A stretch of 64,000 nucleotides of DNA. Source: Tetmemena sp. SeJ-2015 (lineage: Eukaryota; Ciliophora; Spirotrichea; Sporadotrichida; Oxytrichidae). A program made the translations under genes and the position numbers. Where the stretch lies: positions 31,275 through 95,274 of the forward strand of contig JAJKFJ010021321.1 in NCBI GenBank assembly GCA_027382625.1, given 5' to 3'. Below are positions 21,397-32,554 of this stretch, piece after piece; the stretch's first letter is position 1, and each line of letters starts with the position of its first letter. The notes beneath the pieces are model-generated. The model searched no databases. It worked only from the letters and a program-made list of their open reading frames with translations, and had not been told where the DNA came from.

Positions 21397-21980
21397 AATG
21401 CAAATTATCATCAACACCTAGTTTTCTGAATGATCTTGCTTATCAATTGCTGACTTTTTCATGATTGTTGTCTTAAGTCTTCCAAGGCTTAGCTTTTCAA
21501 TTGAAAAATATTTTCTCTGAAATATTTTTAAAAATATATTTTATTTGTTCAAGGTCTAAATAAATACGAGGATAGTCCTCTTGTCAAATCATTTTTTAGT
21601 GATAAACTGTAATTTTGAAATTTTATAGCTCTAATTTTATATGAACACAAAAGATAAATCTCCTTGGTGAGCCATTCAGATTCAAAAGGGGAATCACACA
21701 AATTTACTCTCTATCAGCAAGCTACATAGAAAGAACTCTTTCGTTTTTTGAGTAAATCTCTATAAAAATGATTGCTAGTTCTTTTCTTAAGCTGCTGAGT
21801 GTTTTATTTAAATTACTTAATATCGCTGAATTCATTTTCTCATGTGCTAGCTAAGTATACCGCAAAAAAATTTTGCAATAAATTAAGACTCAATAAATTA
21901 TTAAATTAAATAGCAAAACTATTTCTCAATCACTCATCACTTTAGCATCCACTCTCTTTCTAAACTCCAAATATTTTTGT
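21397..21980. other. AT-rich spacer
   Basis: No supported frame; between COX10 and the EI24-like gene. Confidence 0.6.
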
Positions 21981-21984
21981 ATCG

Positions 21985-23919
21985 ATGAACAGATCAGTGA
22001 GTATGAATCCCAAGAATAGCAAGGAAGTGCCTCAATCTCCACCTAAGAGAGTTAAGATCTTCTAGCAAGGTTCTCCTCTCAGACTTAAGAGTAAAATTAT
22101 TCGTACTCTCATTACAAGAGTCTAGATGGAATTATTGTGAGTAGTTCTAATGCCAGGAGACTTGAAAGAGAACTCAAAGTACTTTAAGAAATGGTAAGTT
22201 AAACTCCCCTTCTCCGAAGTAAAAGCAAAAAGTAGCAGGAGTGGATCGTTTTTATTCGATCTTTTCAAGCAGCTGCCCAGCAAATAGAATTTTGTGCTTT
22301 ATCTAATAAACTTGAAAATATAGTATGACTGCCTGAAGATAAAGTAACTGACTCAGCAAAACATAATGGAGGACCCTACAAAGTACAAACAGGAAATTAC
22401 TAAGATGAAGGAGTACAAGGAGGAGATTAAGTAAGTTTAAATAGACAAACTCAGAAACTCTCTTTAGTGTAAAGAGAGTTCTAAATTACATCCTTGACTA
22501 TAATTTACTCACACTAAATTTGTGGTGTAGGAAGAAGGAACACGACATCCTATTCATTATTCTTAAAATGAAAATTGTAATAGTTTGAATTGATCCCTGA
22601 ATTTTGATAATAAGCTTAACATGAAGGATTGAAGACAAAAGTTTTTAAATGAGTGATCTTTCCATAATAAACATCTCAAAGAAGTTAACTTATTCAAATG
22701 AAGCATAGAGAAAATTATAAAAAAAGAACACCATGAAAGACCTTTCGTAGTAAATTGGGCCAAGAATGAATTTGAATGATAAATTTGGAATTTCGAAACT
22801 TCAATAAGAAACCATATAAAAATTTATCCACTTTCTATCAAAAGCTGGCTATAATTTATGAATTAATCTATTATGTTTAGATATGAATCATAATATTCGA
22901 TTGATCGAAATTGTAAATTAAAATCAATGGAAAACTTTCACTTGTTCATTTTAGGGATCAAAGACTCTCTCTAAATACCCACTTCAATTCTAACTATAAT
23001 AGGCAATTAAGAGCTGCTCAAGAAAACTTGCAATACTCTTTTAATCAACGGCCTCTGTTATTTGGGATCTATTTTCCTTTATAACTATTTCACCTCCAAG
23101 GTTTTCGGAGATGGCAGCAGCAATCTAATTGATAATCAAAATTAAGGATTTGAAAGTTAAGAGTCGGCGAATTTCTTCGTTTTGATTCTCCGAGCTTTAC
23201 TTTCAGTTCTCTACAACATTTAAAACATCTTTATATGTGTAGTGGTAAAATATTTTCCGTTTGTAATTTGGATAATGGGAGTATATATAGTAGCAGTGAC
23301 TTTGAATACTTTTTGGGTGTAGGACATTTTCGATATCTTAGTGCAGTAATAGCTAATAGCAAAATTCGGACAGAAAGCTCAGTAAGACCCCTCCAAGTAT
23401 ATGAAGCAGCTTCAAGAATCAGAGCAAGTTAAAATACTCAGCCAGATAAGAGAGAGAAGCATCTATCAAATTTAGCGAGTTCTCATCATAACAATCTATT
23501 GCATGATCATTGCTATTTCAAGCGTCTTGCTAAAGCTCCTCTTCAATAACTTTCTAGCTGCAGTCAGCAACATATTCCTCTACAGTTTGTTGCACGCGTA
23601 TTACTGCTATGAATTTAAAACGACTCTAATGGACATCAGTCTAGTGCAAAGCTTGGAGGAATTTGAAGCTCAGTGGGCCTACTATGGAGGCTTTGGTTTC
23701 ATCTTCACTTTAGTCATATTCCTATTTTAAGATGTTGGCTCAGCTACCTTCTTCTTGCTCTTTCCTTTGATGGTCGTAGTGAGTTTGAACGATAGTGGGC
23801 AAGGACTTCTAGCTTTTAAGAAATGCAGATATAGTCCTAACAGCTTGCCTCTCTTCACCCTTGCTAATAAGCCGAACAGGTAATTCCTGATTTTCTTGAG
23901 AGACAAGTACAAACTTTGA
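21985..23919 (+). CDS. EI24: EI24/PIG8-like ER membrane protein
   Basis: EI24 family proteins are multi-pass ER membrane proteins linked to autophagy and p53-induced death in animals; the role in ciliates is not known. Start MNRSVSMNPKNSKEV at 21985; stop TGA 23917-23919. A hydrophilic N-terminus with heptad-like RLERELKVLQEM is followed by several hydrophobic segments (LINGLCYLGSIFLYNYF, FFVLILRALLSVLYN, FPFVIWIMGVYIVAV, IITIYCMIIAISSVLL). The diagnostic block near the end reads CYEFKTTLMD, EEFEAQWAYYGGFGF and FFLLFPLMVVVSL, matching the EI24 YxFEYxW/WxxFxGFG pattern. Three GT..AG introns and one 392 bp IES (22559-22950) keep the frame. Confidence 0.82.
22559..22950. other. IES, pointer TTCATT, 392 bp
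   Basis: TTCATT at 22553-22558 and 22945-22950. Removal joins EHDILF to ILGIKDSLQIP in the EI24-like gene. Confidence 0.9.
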
Positions 23920-24161
23920 TTATTCAAATATGCTCTTTTGATTTTCTTAATCATCTTATATTTCGGCATGAAAGTCCATTAGATCACAAGCAAAGTAGCT
24001 AGCTTAAGTAAAATACTCTCTTTGAGAAAAGGTTTATATCCAGGATGAAAAGCGGGCGTTAGAAATGAATGAAATTTAATGTTGGGATGGGAATAGTAGT
24101 TATAATAAATTTAATTCTTGATTTGAATAATCACACATTTACACGTAACTCTAGAAAGAAA

Positions 24162-24943
24162 ATGAGACGCTAAACTGTGAAACTTACTCTGCTGTTACCC
24201 ATTATGGCAGCTACTGCTCAAGCACAAGAAAAGGCAAAGCCAACTAACATGGCTACCAATTTCGGATAGTTTGACTCGACTAAGACTTGTCCAACTGTTC
24301 AGTGCGTACCTGATGAACGCATGAATGGAATGGACTTCTGTCACAAGAGAGAGATCATTGAGCCAGATACCATATATTTGAAAAGATGCCCTGGTGACAA
24401 GAACATGTGTCATCATTAGCTCAACCGTTGCGTTGCTGACCCCTACATTCAGTACTCTGGGCTCTTAGCTGGCTCTCTCTGTGAATTCGATTTCTAATGC
24501 GCAAGTTAAAAGTGCGACTGGAGAGGCGAAGAGGATTCTTTCATACTTGAGGGAGAGGATGCCATATTCAATAATGGAGACTTGAAGGGAAGATGCTCAG
24601 CTCCCGTAGATTTCAAATAAGAGAACACGTGTTCAACTTCTCAAGATTGCAATGTTGGATTCTATTGTGACTCTATGGCTCTTACTTGCCGTCTTTAAAA
24701 GCAAGAGCTTGCTTCTTGCACGAGAAATGAACAATGCCAGAACTCTTTCACATGCGCTAATGAGTAATGTGTGAAGTATGGAAGCATAAAGAACTTCTAG
24801 AAATCTGACAATGGTTTAGCATGTGTCAGTGGCTTCACTGGTCAAAATGACAATGGAGAATTCATTTGTCTCTCAACACCTTCTATCATCGATAAAGAGG
24901 GGCCAAACTTCCAGTGCAGTTCAATTGAGGACTCATGCTTATA
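24162..24943 (+). CDS. Cys-rich secreted/membrane protein, 5' part
   Basis: Start MRRQTVKLTLLLPIMAATAQ at 24162 is a signal peptide with a likely cleavage after AQA. The mature part has about 25 cysteines in repeating clusters (TCPTVQCVPDERM, RCPGDKNMCHHQLNRC, CSTSQDCNVGFYCDS, CTRNEQCQNSFTC, EQCVKYGS), a secreted adhesive or surface-receptor style. The coding sequence runs smoothly to the pointer TCATGCTTATA at 24933-24943, after which the frame degenerates into a basic tail ending at TGA 25014-25016. The matching pointer and the rest of the protein are at 12109-12623 on the other strand. No IES or intron is needed within this part. Confidence 0.85.
24933..24943. other. Pointer TCATGCTTATA (pairs with inverted copy at 12613-12623)
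   Basis: Exact 11 bp match to the reverse complement of 12613-12623. The junction restores a Cys-rich frame across an inversion. Confidence 0.88.
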
Positions 24944-25036
24944 TTTAAAGAAGAGAAGTATAAGAGGATATAAAAAGAGAAGAAGAATTGAAAATAGAGA
25001 CTTAAAAGTGAGATGACTCTAAATTTGAATTAAGTT

Positions 25037-25381
25037 TCATAGTGCACAGGCAAATAAAGTTACAATAACGTAGAGAAAGTCATTTTCATACCTCACTGAT
25101 GTCTATCCATCGGTGCTAGAGTTCCAGAAGCAACTTTAAGTTAGCTCAAGTTGGTCCCCTGATGCGGACTTCTTTTGCATGGCAGATGTAACCACCATAT
25201 ATTTGAAGTTCTAGTTATTATTAAGTAACTGTTTGACACACTCCTCATTAGTTTAGCCTATTTATGTTGCAGTTGTAGTCTAATTATATTCCTTGTTTTG
25301 GAAGATTCTTGAGCAAATATTTTGAATGATGGCCTCGCTTTCTTATCTGATGTGGCCGAATACCACGCTATCTTGCGGCAT
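25037..25381 (-). CDS. DYNLT1: Tctex-type dynein light chain (DYNLT1)
   Basis: A 114-residue light chain that dimerises on dynein intermediate chain in cytoplasmic or axonemal dynein. The frame runs uninterrupted from ATG 25381 (MPQDSVVFGHIRQE) to TGA 25037-25039, close to the 113 residues of the animal protein. Family features: N-terminal helices (EAIIQNICSRIFQNKEY, TNEECVKQLLNNNQNFKY), the first strand MVVTSAMQKKSA, the signature CFWNSSTDGQTSVRYEND (animal form CFWDSSTDGSCTVRWENK), and the final strand FLYVIVTLFACAL. No introns or IESs are present, an unusually compact germline gene. The product is probably encoded by its own small macronuclear chromosome. Confidence 0.93.
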
Positions 25382-26005
25382 TACTCTCCTAATTGATTTA
25401 TTAAATTTAAATTTATAAACGACTGTACCTATTTTCAAAGCTTTTATTAAACTTAATGAAATGGCTTTAGAAATAAACTTAATGAGGAGAATAGTAAGAA
25501 AGAAGAATAAGATATTTTATTATCCACTTAATTAAGGGTAATTAATTATTACATATAGGTTAAAAATCTTCTTTTTAAGGAATTAGAGTCTATCTAGGAT
25601 GATAACTTAAGTCTACTGATGATTTTTTGGCTAAATTATTTTAGTTTATTTATCATTTAAGTTTAATGTAAATTCAATCTTCTTCTTCCCAGTCTACAGG
25701 GCTAAAGTTGTTGTTGTTTGCTGACCATTATAAAATTTACTCTCTGCTACAGATAGCCTTTATTAGTTATCTCATACATTAAGATAGATAGAGGGAAACA
25801 TTACAGAGGAGATATGAGCAAATCTCTCTATTGCACTTGCCCTATCGCCCTCAAACCCATGAGCTAAGCTGCTAAAGCTTCTCAGATGATATACTTAGTT
25901 AGTTATTAGCAGATATTATATTAGTATCTGTTGAAACTCAGTGGCCAGAGTGCTTCACCGTTGCTCTGATGAAGGCACCTCTCACACACTGTTTATTGCG
26001 AGCGC

Positions 26006-29000
26006 TCAGTAGGGCTTGTAGGCTCTGTCCTACTGGCTGCTCATTTACTGAGGAGCGTACTTAGATCTAGCAGGGCCATATTGCTTGGCGCCCTCTTGAA
26101 GAGTGAAGGCTGATTAGTTGGGAAGTTGCTCCTGTTGGTGAGGGTTGATGATAGTAGCCTTAGTCTCTTTCTAGTTATCGTTGCTGTTTTGAGGATGTGG
26201 TCTTAGAGGCGGTGTCTTGGCTGTTATCTGAGGCCAAGAAGTTGCCATCCTCCTTTTAAGAGCTAATGTTAAGCATGTTCTCTCCCAGAGAGAGACTGAT
26301 GTGAGAGGGGGCATGGAACTGCTTAGGGACTGGCTCACTTAGGGAAACCTGCTTTTGCTCAGCATTTGAATGATGAGAGTGATGGGATCTCTGAATAGGT
26401 GAGTCCTAGTTAGTGAGTCAAAATAGACTACTATATATAGAGGAATTTTAAGAAATGAACAATTTTAAAAAATTAAGTTTCTTAAAGACAGGAAACTGCT
26501 CTTATGATTATATCGCGAATATGGATAGTTTGAGATGCAATAATTTATAACATTTCAGAAGTAATCTCATAAAATCCTAATTGATCACTTACTAGAAAAC
26601 CTTTGCCATTATTAGCTTTATCCTTTGCAACTCTTTTATTTTCAATTAAAACCCCACAATAGCTATTTAACGTAGAGAGAAATAAATGTTTATGAGGTTA
26701 TGCTGGGAATTGTGTGATTATCTTGAGTCTTAGAGCTACTTTTTAACTTGCTAAGAATCATCATGACTATGCTCGATGTCTTCTTCCTCGATAGGAATGT
26801 TAATCTATTACTGTTGCTTTATTCTGTTACTCTATAGGTGATTCTAGATCTCTTAACTCAAGTCAAGGGTGTTGTTGAAGAATGAAATTCCCTGACTGAA
26901 GAAAGAGTTATCAGCGACTAGACTATCCTGACTCACATCTTGGAGCAGGATGGAATCCTGCTTGCTCTAGTCAGCTACAACTTGCTACTGAACTTAGAAA
27001 CTGCTGAACATGTTTTAGAAAAGGGGCTGGTACTATTGCTGCTGCTGCTGTTAGCTGGAGCTTACTGAAGTTTAGCTAGGTCTGTTTCTATCTGCCTGCT
27101 CAACAGCGGGCTTGTGTTACATTTGCTAGATCTAGCTTTGGAACTGAGCGGCTTCAGTTTACTGCTGCTTGCTTCCCTGGCTCATGTTTTGAACAAAGGC
27201 CTATGCAAAGGCTGAGTTGAACTACATAGACTAGTTAACCAAATTTTGATTGCTAGCAGGAGTCTGTTATGAGGTATTGCTCACTGGTTTTGACTCCTCG
27301 TGGTGGCTTCCAGTGCTGCTGTGACTAGTGTTGTGCAGCTTTGAGTTGTTCTGAGCAATTTACTTCTGCACCTGTTAAGGATTCAATTGGGGAGGGACAG
27401 CAGTCTGAGGGAAATAGCTGCTGCTATTGCTAGTGTTGATGCTTTAATTCTAACCTCCAAAGCTGAAGTTTTGTTGTGCGTTGCTCAAGTTCATCTGTGC
27501 GCCCATGCCCATATTCTGCCCGTAGCTATGGTTACCTCCTTACATGCTCATCTAGAGCGGATTGTTGAAGTTAGGCTGACCTGAGTTAAAGTTCATACCT
27601 CCCATGGGTGGTTTGCCAACACTGTTGCTGCTGGCATTTGGATTGAAATTGAAGTTACCCTGGTTGCTATTGTTGAAGAACTGGCTTTGCTGCTAGTTCT
27701 GATTAAACATTTGTTGCTGATGTTGTTGTTGAGGGTTGAATTATTGCGAGTTGCCATTGCTGTTGAAATAGTTTGAGAAGTTCTAGTTGAACTGGTTTGC
27801 AGTAGAGTTAGGCCCCATAATGTTTTGACCGTCGAAGGAGGGGTTACCTTGCATGGGGTATCCTGACTGATTAAAAGTATGGTTTTGGGGTTAGAAGTTA
27901 GGTACACCCTGATATCCGTTTAATAAAAGAGCATACTAAAAAAGGGTTTCTATCTCCCAGAGAGAGTTAATAAAAATTTTAAGAAATAGCAAAGATATAA
28001 AGTTAGTCTTGGAATTGCTTAGTCAAGTTGGATGCTTGTTGGAAGCCAGGTTGATTGTTTTGTGGATAGTTATTGTTATTGAACTAAGAGTTATTGGAAG
28101 ACTACTACTGCTGCGGGTTGAATCCTTGGGAGTGATTATTATTTTAATTATAATATGGAGTATTCTATCCACCTGAGAAGTTTCAATAAATTATCATAAT
28201 CAAGAACCACTGAGTAGAATAACACTTTTAATGAGTTTGAATTCTGTGAGTACATATTCATGTTGTTCATATTTTATTGTTGCTAGTACTGAGAACCCAC
28301 TTGCATGTTGTTGTAGCCTTGTCCGCCCATACCCATGTTGGGATTGAAGTTGTGGGGACCGTTTTAGAACTACTGATAAGACGACTGATAAGATTACTGA
28401 TTGTGGCCATTCATGTATTGATTGTTCTGCCCATTAGGCCCTGATATTTAAACTTCTTTCCTACAAATCGATCAATTCAAGTAAACTCTTCTCAATTTTA
28501 AGTTTACTACTAGTTATAAAAGTTTTACTATTGCATCTGATAATTAATATTTGGGTTGCCCATAGTCATCTGTTGTTGCTGCTGGCCCTAGGGATAGAAG
28601 GGTTGAGATTACATCTGAGATTAGTTGAAGTTGAAGTTGCCTTGGCCCTGGGGGAAGAAGCTATTTGTTTGCTGTGGTTATAACTACTGTTGCTGGTTGG
28701 AATGCTAAGTCTGAGCAGCCATCACGAATTATTACCAAAGTTAAAAAAAAACCATCATATATACCTCTTAAAATATCCACTACACTTGGGTGATAGTTAG
28801 AGTTTTATTATTATTGCTAGTTTATAAAATCGGATGCGATTTTATCGATTAATTATTTGAATTGCAATTGTTAATCGACGCTCAAAAATTAAATGCCACT
28901 TACGCCCTGGCTGCTATCAGTGCCAGCCGTAGTTGAGGGACTGTGGAGGGCCCTAGTCTCAAATGAATCTTTCTAACTTTTTTAGAAAGATGAGCTTTGG

Positions 29001-29927
29001 CTCTTAATCTCTTCCTAGCCGTGGTTGAGAGAACTCTCACTTGAGAGGGTCTCGCTCCTCCGCATTTAATTTAGCGACTGGTCTAATTAATTCTGGAATG
29101 TCTGGTTGTGGAATACATTCTTTCCAGATTCAGGACTCTTGCCTTCTGGCCTTGTGTCAGAGATGTCAGAGAAAATTCCTCCCATACTTGAGTTGGGGTC
29201 TTAACTGATGGCGCCATGGTTTGGGAGCTTTTTGAAAATCTTTTCTTGCTGAGAGGCGAGTCTTTAGCTCTGGCTCTTTTCTTGCTTGGCTCGCTGGAGA
29301 ATCTGATGATTAATGGGCATGGCTCGCTTGCAGTCCACCCATTTTCCATTGAGGTAGTGCTAGTCTTTGTCATTTAAAAGACGATCGACGCTCATTTATT
29401 ACTCGAATGTTACAAAACCGAAACCCCGAGATTTCAAAGAGTTCTTATCCACCATGATGCTGCACTCTAAAAATAAAATAATCTTGTATTGTTTAGCAAT
29501 TGAAATAGTGATATTAGAGTTGCTAAATGCTTTAAGGATAAGAAATTAAGAGACTCATCAATAGGACCGTATTTTCCGAAGTAATCCCTGAGATGATTTG
29601 CAGTGATGTCGTGAGTGAGTCCTCCCACGAAGACCTTGTTAATTGCTTTTTCTAGATTCTGTCCTTCTTCTTCCTCTGAGAACGTGGTATTTTATACCTT
29701 CAAAAATACATCTTCTCATAAAATACCTTTACTTCAAATAGAAGTCAAAGCTATAAGGCATTAAAACACATTTTTATAACCTTAGAGTTTGAATCACATT
29801 GGATTTTCTGATAAGAGGCACTTATAATACTAATATTGCTTTGGCTCCCAGAAAAGTTAGACTTCTAAAAGCCCTACCTCACATAAGCATCCGAGTAACC
29901 CATAGTCTGAAGCGCATTTGATGTCAT
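26006..29927 (-). CDS. RRM RNA-binding protein with long Gln/Asn-rich prion-like tail
   Basis: An hnRNP/Musashi-style protein. Start MTSNALQTMGYSDAYVRQ at 29927. One RRM has RNP2 KVFVGGL and RNP1 SRGFGFVTF, with the linker YGPIDECSIMVDKNSLK restored by removing an 89 bp IES (29468-29556). A Ser/Gln-rich region follows, then several hundred residues rich in Gln, Asn, Gly, Met and Ser (GQGNFNFNQSQ, NMGMGGQGYNNMQ, FNPQQQHQQQMFNQNQQQ), typical of phase-separating prion-like domains. Introns GTAAGTGG..CTCAG (about 28720-28910) and GTAGTAAAC..TTGTAG (about 28450-28500) keep the frame; two more IESs (26406-26729, 28177-28240) are called. The end DRAYKPY, TGA 26006-26008, follows a one-base slip near 26200. 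Probably acts in mRNP control. Confidence 0.88.
26406..26729. other. IES, pointer TGAGTC, 324 bp
   Basis: TGAGTC at 26400-26405 and 26724-26729 (a further copy at 26413-26418). Removal joins QLQDS to PIQRSHHSHH. Confidence 0.85.
28177..28240. other. IES, pointer TGA (3 bp)
   Basis: TGA at 28174-28176 and 28238-28240. Removal joins YSQNS to GGQNTPYY. The pointer is short, so the exact edge is less certain. Confidence 0.6.
29468..29556. other. IES, pointer ACTC
   Basis: ACTC at 29464-29467 and 29553-29556. Removal restores the RRM loop GPIDECSIMVDKN between RNP2 and RNP1. Confidence 0.9.
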
Positions 29928-30839
29928 CTCGCTTTTTTTCTCTTTTCTAATAAGTTAATCTTAATATTCCTCAAATACATATTCACTCTCTACGAAACAT
30001 TATACAATTTAAAGAATTATGAAATCCGATTATCATCTTTAGTACTCATCTTCATTATCATTGATTACATTTGTATTTTTGCGATAATTCTAAATTTCAT
30101 ACTTATTTAACTTATAGTTTTCCCCTTGCTGATAATTAAGGAGAGATCTACCCTAAATCTTGGTGGTGTCCCCCTATCTCACTAGGGCATCCTATAAAAA
30201 TTATTAAAACTTGATAACCAACCTCCCCCTTCACATCTTTAGTACACAAGAGATAGAAAATGAATTTAATTTAATTTGTCCACATGAAGTTATTTGGGCT
30301 GATATCTGGTTTAGCCTTCAGATAACTTAGCTTAACTCTAGCTAACTTTCTACTAATTTTTTGGGTTTTGTTGCGATTTACAGCCTTTCTGTTATATTTC
30401 TTGGTACATTAAATCCTCTAACTATATATCGCAGCTATCATATTTATGATGTATTTTTGTATGTGGGTGGTACATGACAGGTGCGGATTGATAAATAGGA
30501 ACTTTCTATGATGTGTGTGAGGGTCCGTGGATAATTTATTAACTAAAACTAAGATTCTTATATCAGCGGCAAGATAACCTCTGATAAAAATTGCGGTCGT
30601 GAGCTAATTAATTTGCCTAACCACCTACTAAATAGAGCACACCCAGATTTCGCTAATGGAAAGTTCTATCACCCACTTAAGCAAAAATATAGCCCCTCCT
30701 TAACTTACCCTCAAGCTTCTTTTCTCATTATTTTCACTTTTTCATGCCATTAATCTACCCTATAAGAGGAATATGATAAAGAGTAGAGTGGAATTTAATT
30801 AGATTTTGGAGATGTAATTATTAGAAATTTAAATTTGCT
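29928..30839. other. AT-rich interval with one possible small membrane ORF
   Basis: Largely non-coding. It holds the promoter side of the RRM gene and a single hydrophobic ORF at 30260-30511 described separately. Confidence 0.5.
30260..30511 (+). CDS. Possible small multi-pass membrane protein, 83 residues
   Basis: With UAR as Gln, ATG 30260 to TGA 30509-30511 codes for MNLIQFVHMKLFGLISGLAF, then two strongly hydrophobic stretches (TLANFLLIFWVLLRFTAFLL and QLYIAAIIFMMYFCMWVV). AT-rich DNA can give hydrophobic spurious ORFs, and nothing else supports it. Confidence 0.25.
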
Positions 30840-32423
30840 ATGTTGAGGAAAGCTATCCAAGTAAGCATCTAGCAACAGTAAGAGAATAAAACTATTTACT
30901 TACATATAAAAGGATAAACGATGAACTGGAGGATCAGTCGAATGAAAGAGGAGAAATTTTCTCTCACTAAGATTCTAACATGGAAGATGGATTCTTAAGT
31001 AAGGAGTTATTTAAAATAATTTTTATCATGATCTTTCGAATTTTATGAAGTCAGAACGACTATAAGAGTCTAAAATAAATGAAAGATTCAGCTATATCCC
31101 TCACGTAATTACTCTCAAATATTTAAATTTAAATTGTAAATGCTCAGAGATAAACGACTTATGAATTCCAAGAGCAACAAGAATTGGGAATGAGAACTTC
31201 TATTCTTACAAATGAGCTTTCAAAGCAAGTTTTGAGCAAGAGGCAGTAAGAAAATGATTCAGACCAGTCTAGCTTCCTCTTGGACGGTGTGGTTTACTCT
31301 TTCCAAAGTTAGCTCCTCCCAGGCAGAGATTCAATGTAAGATATTATTACTCTCCAATACTTAATCTCAACAAGATACCTTTCAACAAAAAATATCCTCT
31401 AGCTAACTATTTGAATTTAACAGCCTATAACTTTATTTATTCTTTCTTGCAGCGAGAGTAGAGCAGCTCTCAATGGGATAATGAGAATGAGTGTAGGCAT
31501 GCAACCCAGACATTCTAAAACTAATCTAGAGAACATTGTTGAAGAGAGTAATCCAAGGTAAGAAGCAAAGTATAAAATTCTATTAAGCAAATAAAGACAA
31601 TTTATTTATGATGCTTCTAATATTTTTGGAGGTTATTTAAAGCACAAAATAATCAAATTTAACAATATAAGTAAAGTTAAATTATTAAATTCAGAGAAAT
31701 ATTACTGAAATAGGATGCCTACGAATATGGAATTCTATTTTAATTTATCTTCCCCTGCAATTATTTCTTTATCATATTTGATTTTCATAAATCTATAGCG
31801 ATACTCAAGAAAAGATTTTAGAGGAAGAGGAGGAAAAGAATGGGCGAATTCAGAGTTTCTCTCCTTAAAATCGAGCACCTCAATATGCAGAGACTCCTTT
31901 CAAGACCCTGGTTGACATATCTAATGTTAAGAGAAGAAATGAAAGCATCATGCGACAAAGCGTCAGACCCTTAACTTTAAATTCTCAAGTTTTGCAAGGA
32001 AGAAATACTGAGTCAGATAAAACTATGCAGCAAGAGTCTCAATTCTAAAGTTAAGAGCAGCATGTCACTCAAGCTTATTGCATTTTCAACTATAAGGTAA
32101 AATGCAAACCAATAAATTGGCAAAAGATAGAAAATTCCTTTAATATCCCCGTCTTCTTCGATTTCTTGATCTTACATTTCGCAAATTTCTGACATTAGTT
32201 TTAGACTGAGGACTTTCCAAAAGAAGCTGAGATGATAAAGAAAATCTTTGCAGATTACTTCCCAATGTTTAAAGGCTTTATCAGGCTCTTGCCCAGGCAC
32301 TATAACACGCCTTTCTTGAAAAAGAACTTCATGAGAGTCTTCGATAGAGAGTCAGGAGGTACTATACTATCAAATTTTGAACTTATTTATAGACATGATT
32401 GGATTCATGGTGCCATGCTTTGA
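30840..32423 (+). CDS. Unrecognised multi-exon gene
   Basis: Coding blocks run on the plus strand from a possible ATG at 30840 to TGA 32421-32423. Clear introns are GTAAGATATT..CTTGCAG (31338-31452), GTAAGAAG..CTATAG (about 31558-31799) and GTAAAATGC..GTTTTAG (about 32097-32202); each keeps the frame. The protein has a Gln/Glu-rich N-terminal part (QEQQELGMRTSILTNELSK, SFLLDGVVYSFQSQLLPG), an acidic middle (EKILEEEEEKNGRIQSF) and a more ordered C-terminal block (KKIFADYFPMFKGFIRLL, FDRESGGTILSNFELIYRH). The first exon junction near 31000 does not splice cleanly and may hide an IES. No domain was recognised. Confidence 0.6.
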
Positions 32424-32554
32424 CTTTTAAGATCCAGAATAGTGGATTTAATTTGCAGATGCTTATGATGACTGAATTATTTAGAACTTCCTTTTAAGCT
32501 ATAAAAAGTATTATAATTGAAATACGAAGTTTGATAAAATAAATTAACAAGATA

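Noticed and set aside
27593..27907. Thr/Ser-rich ORF on the minus strand
   Set aside because: Out-of-frame reading of the Gln/Asn-rich tail of the RRM protein.
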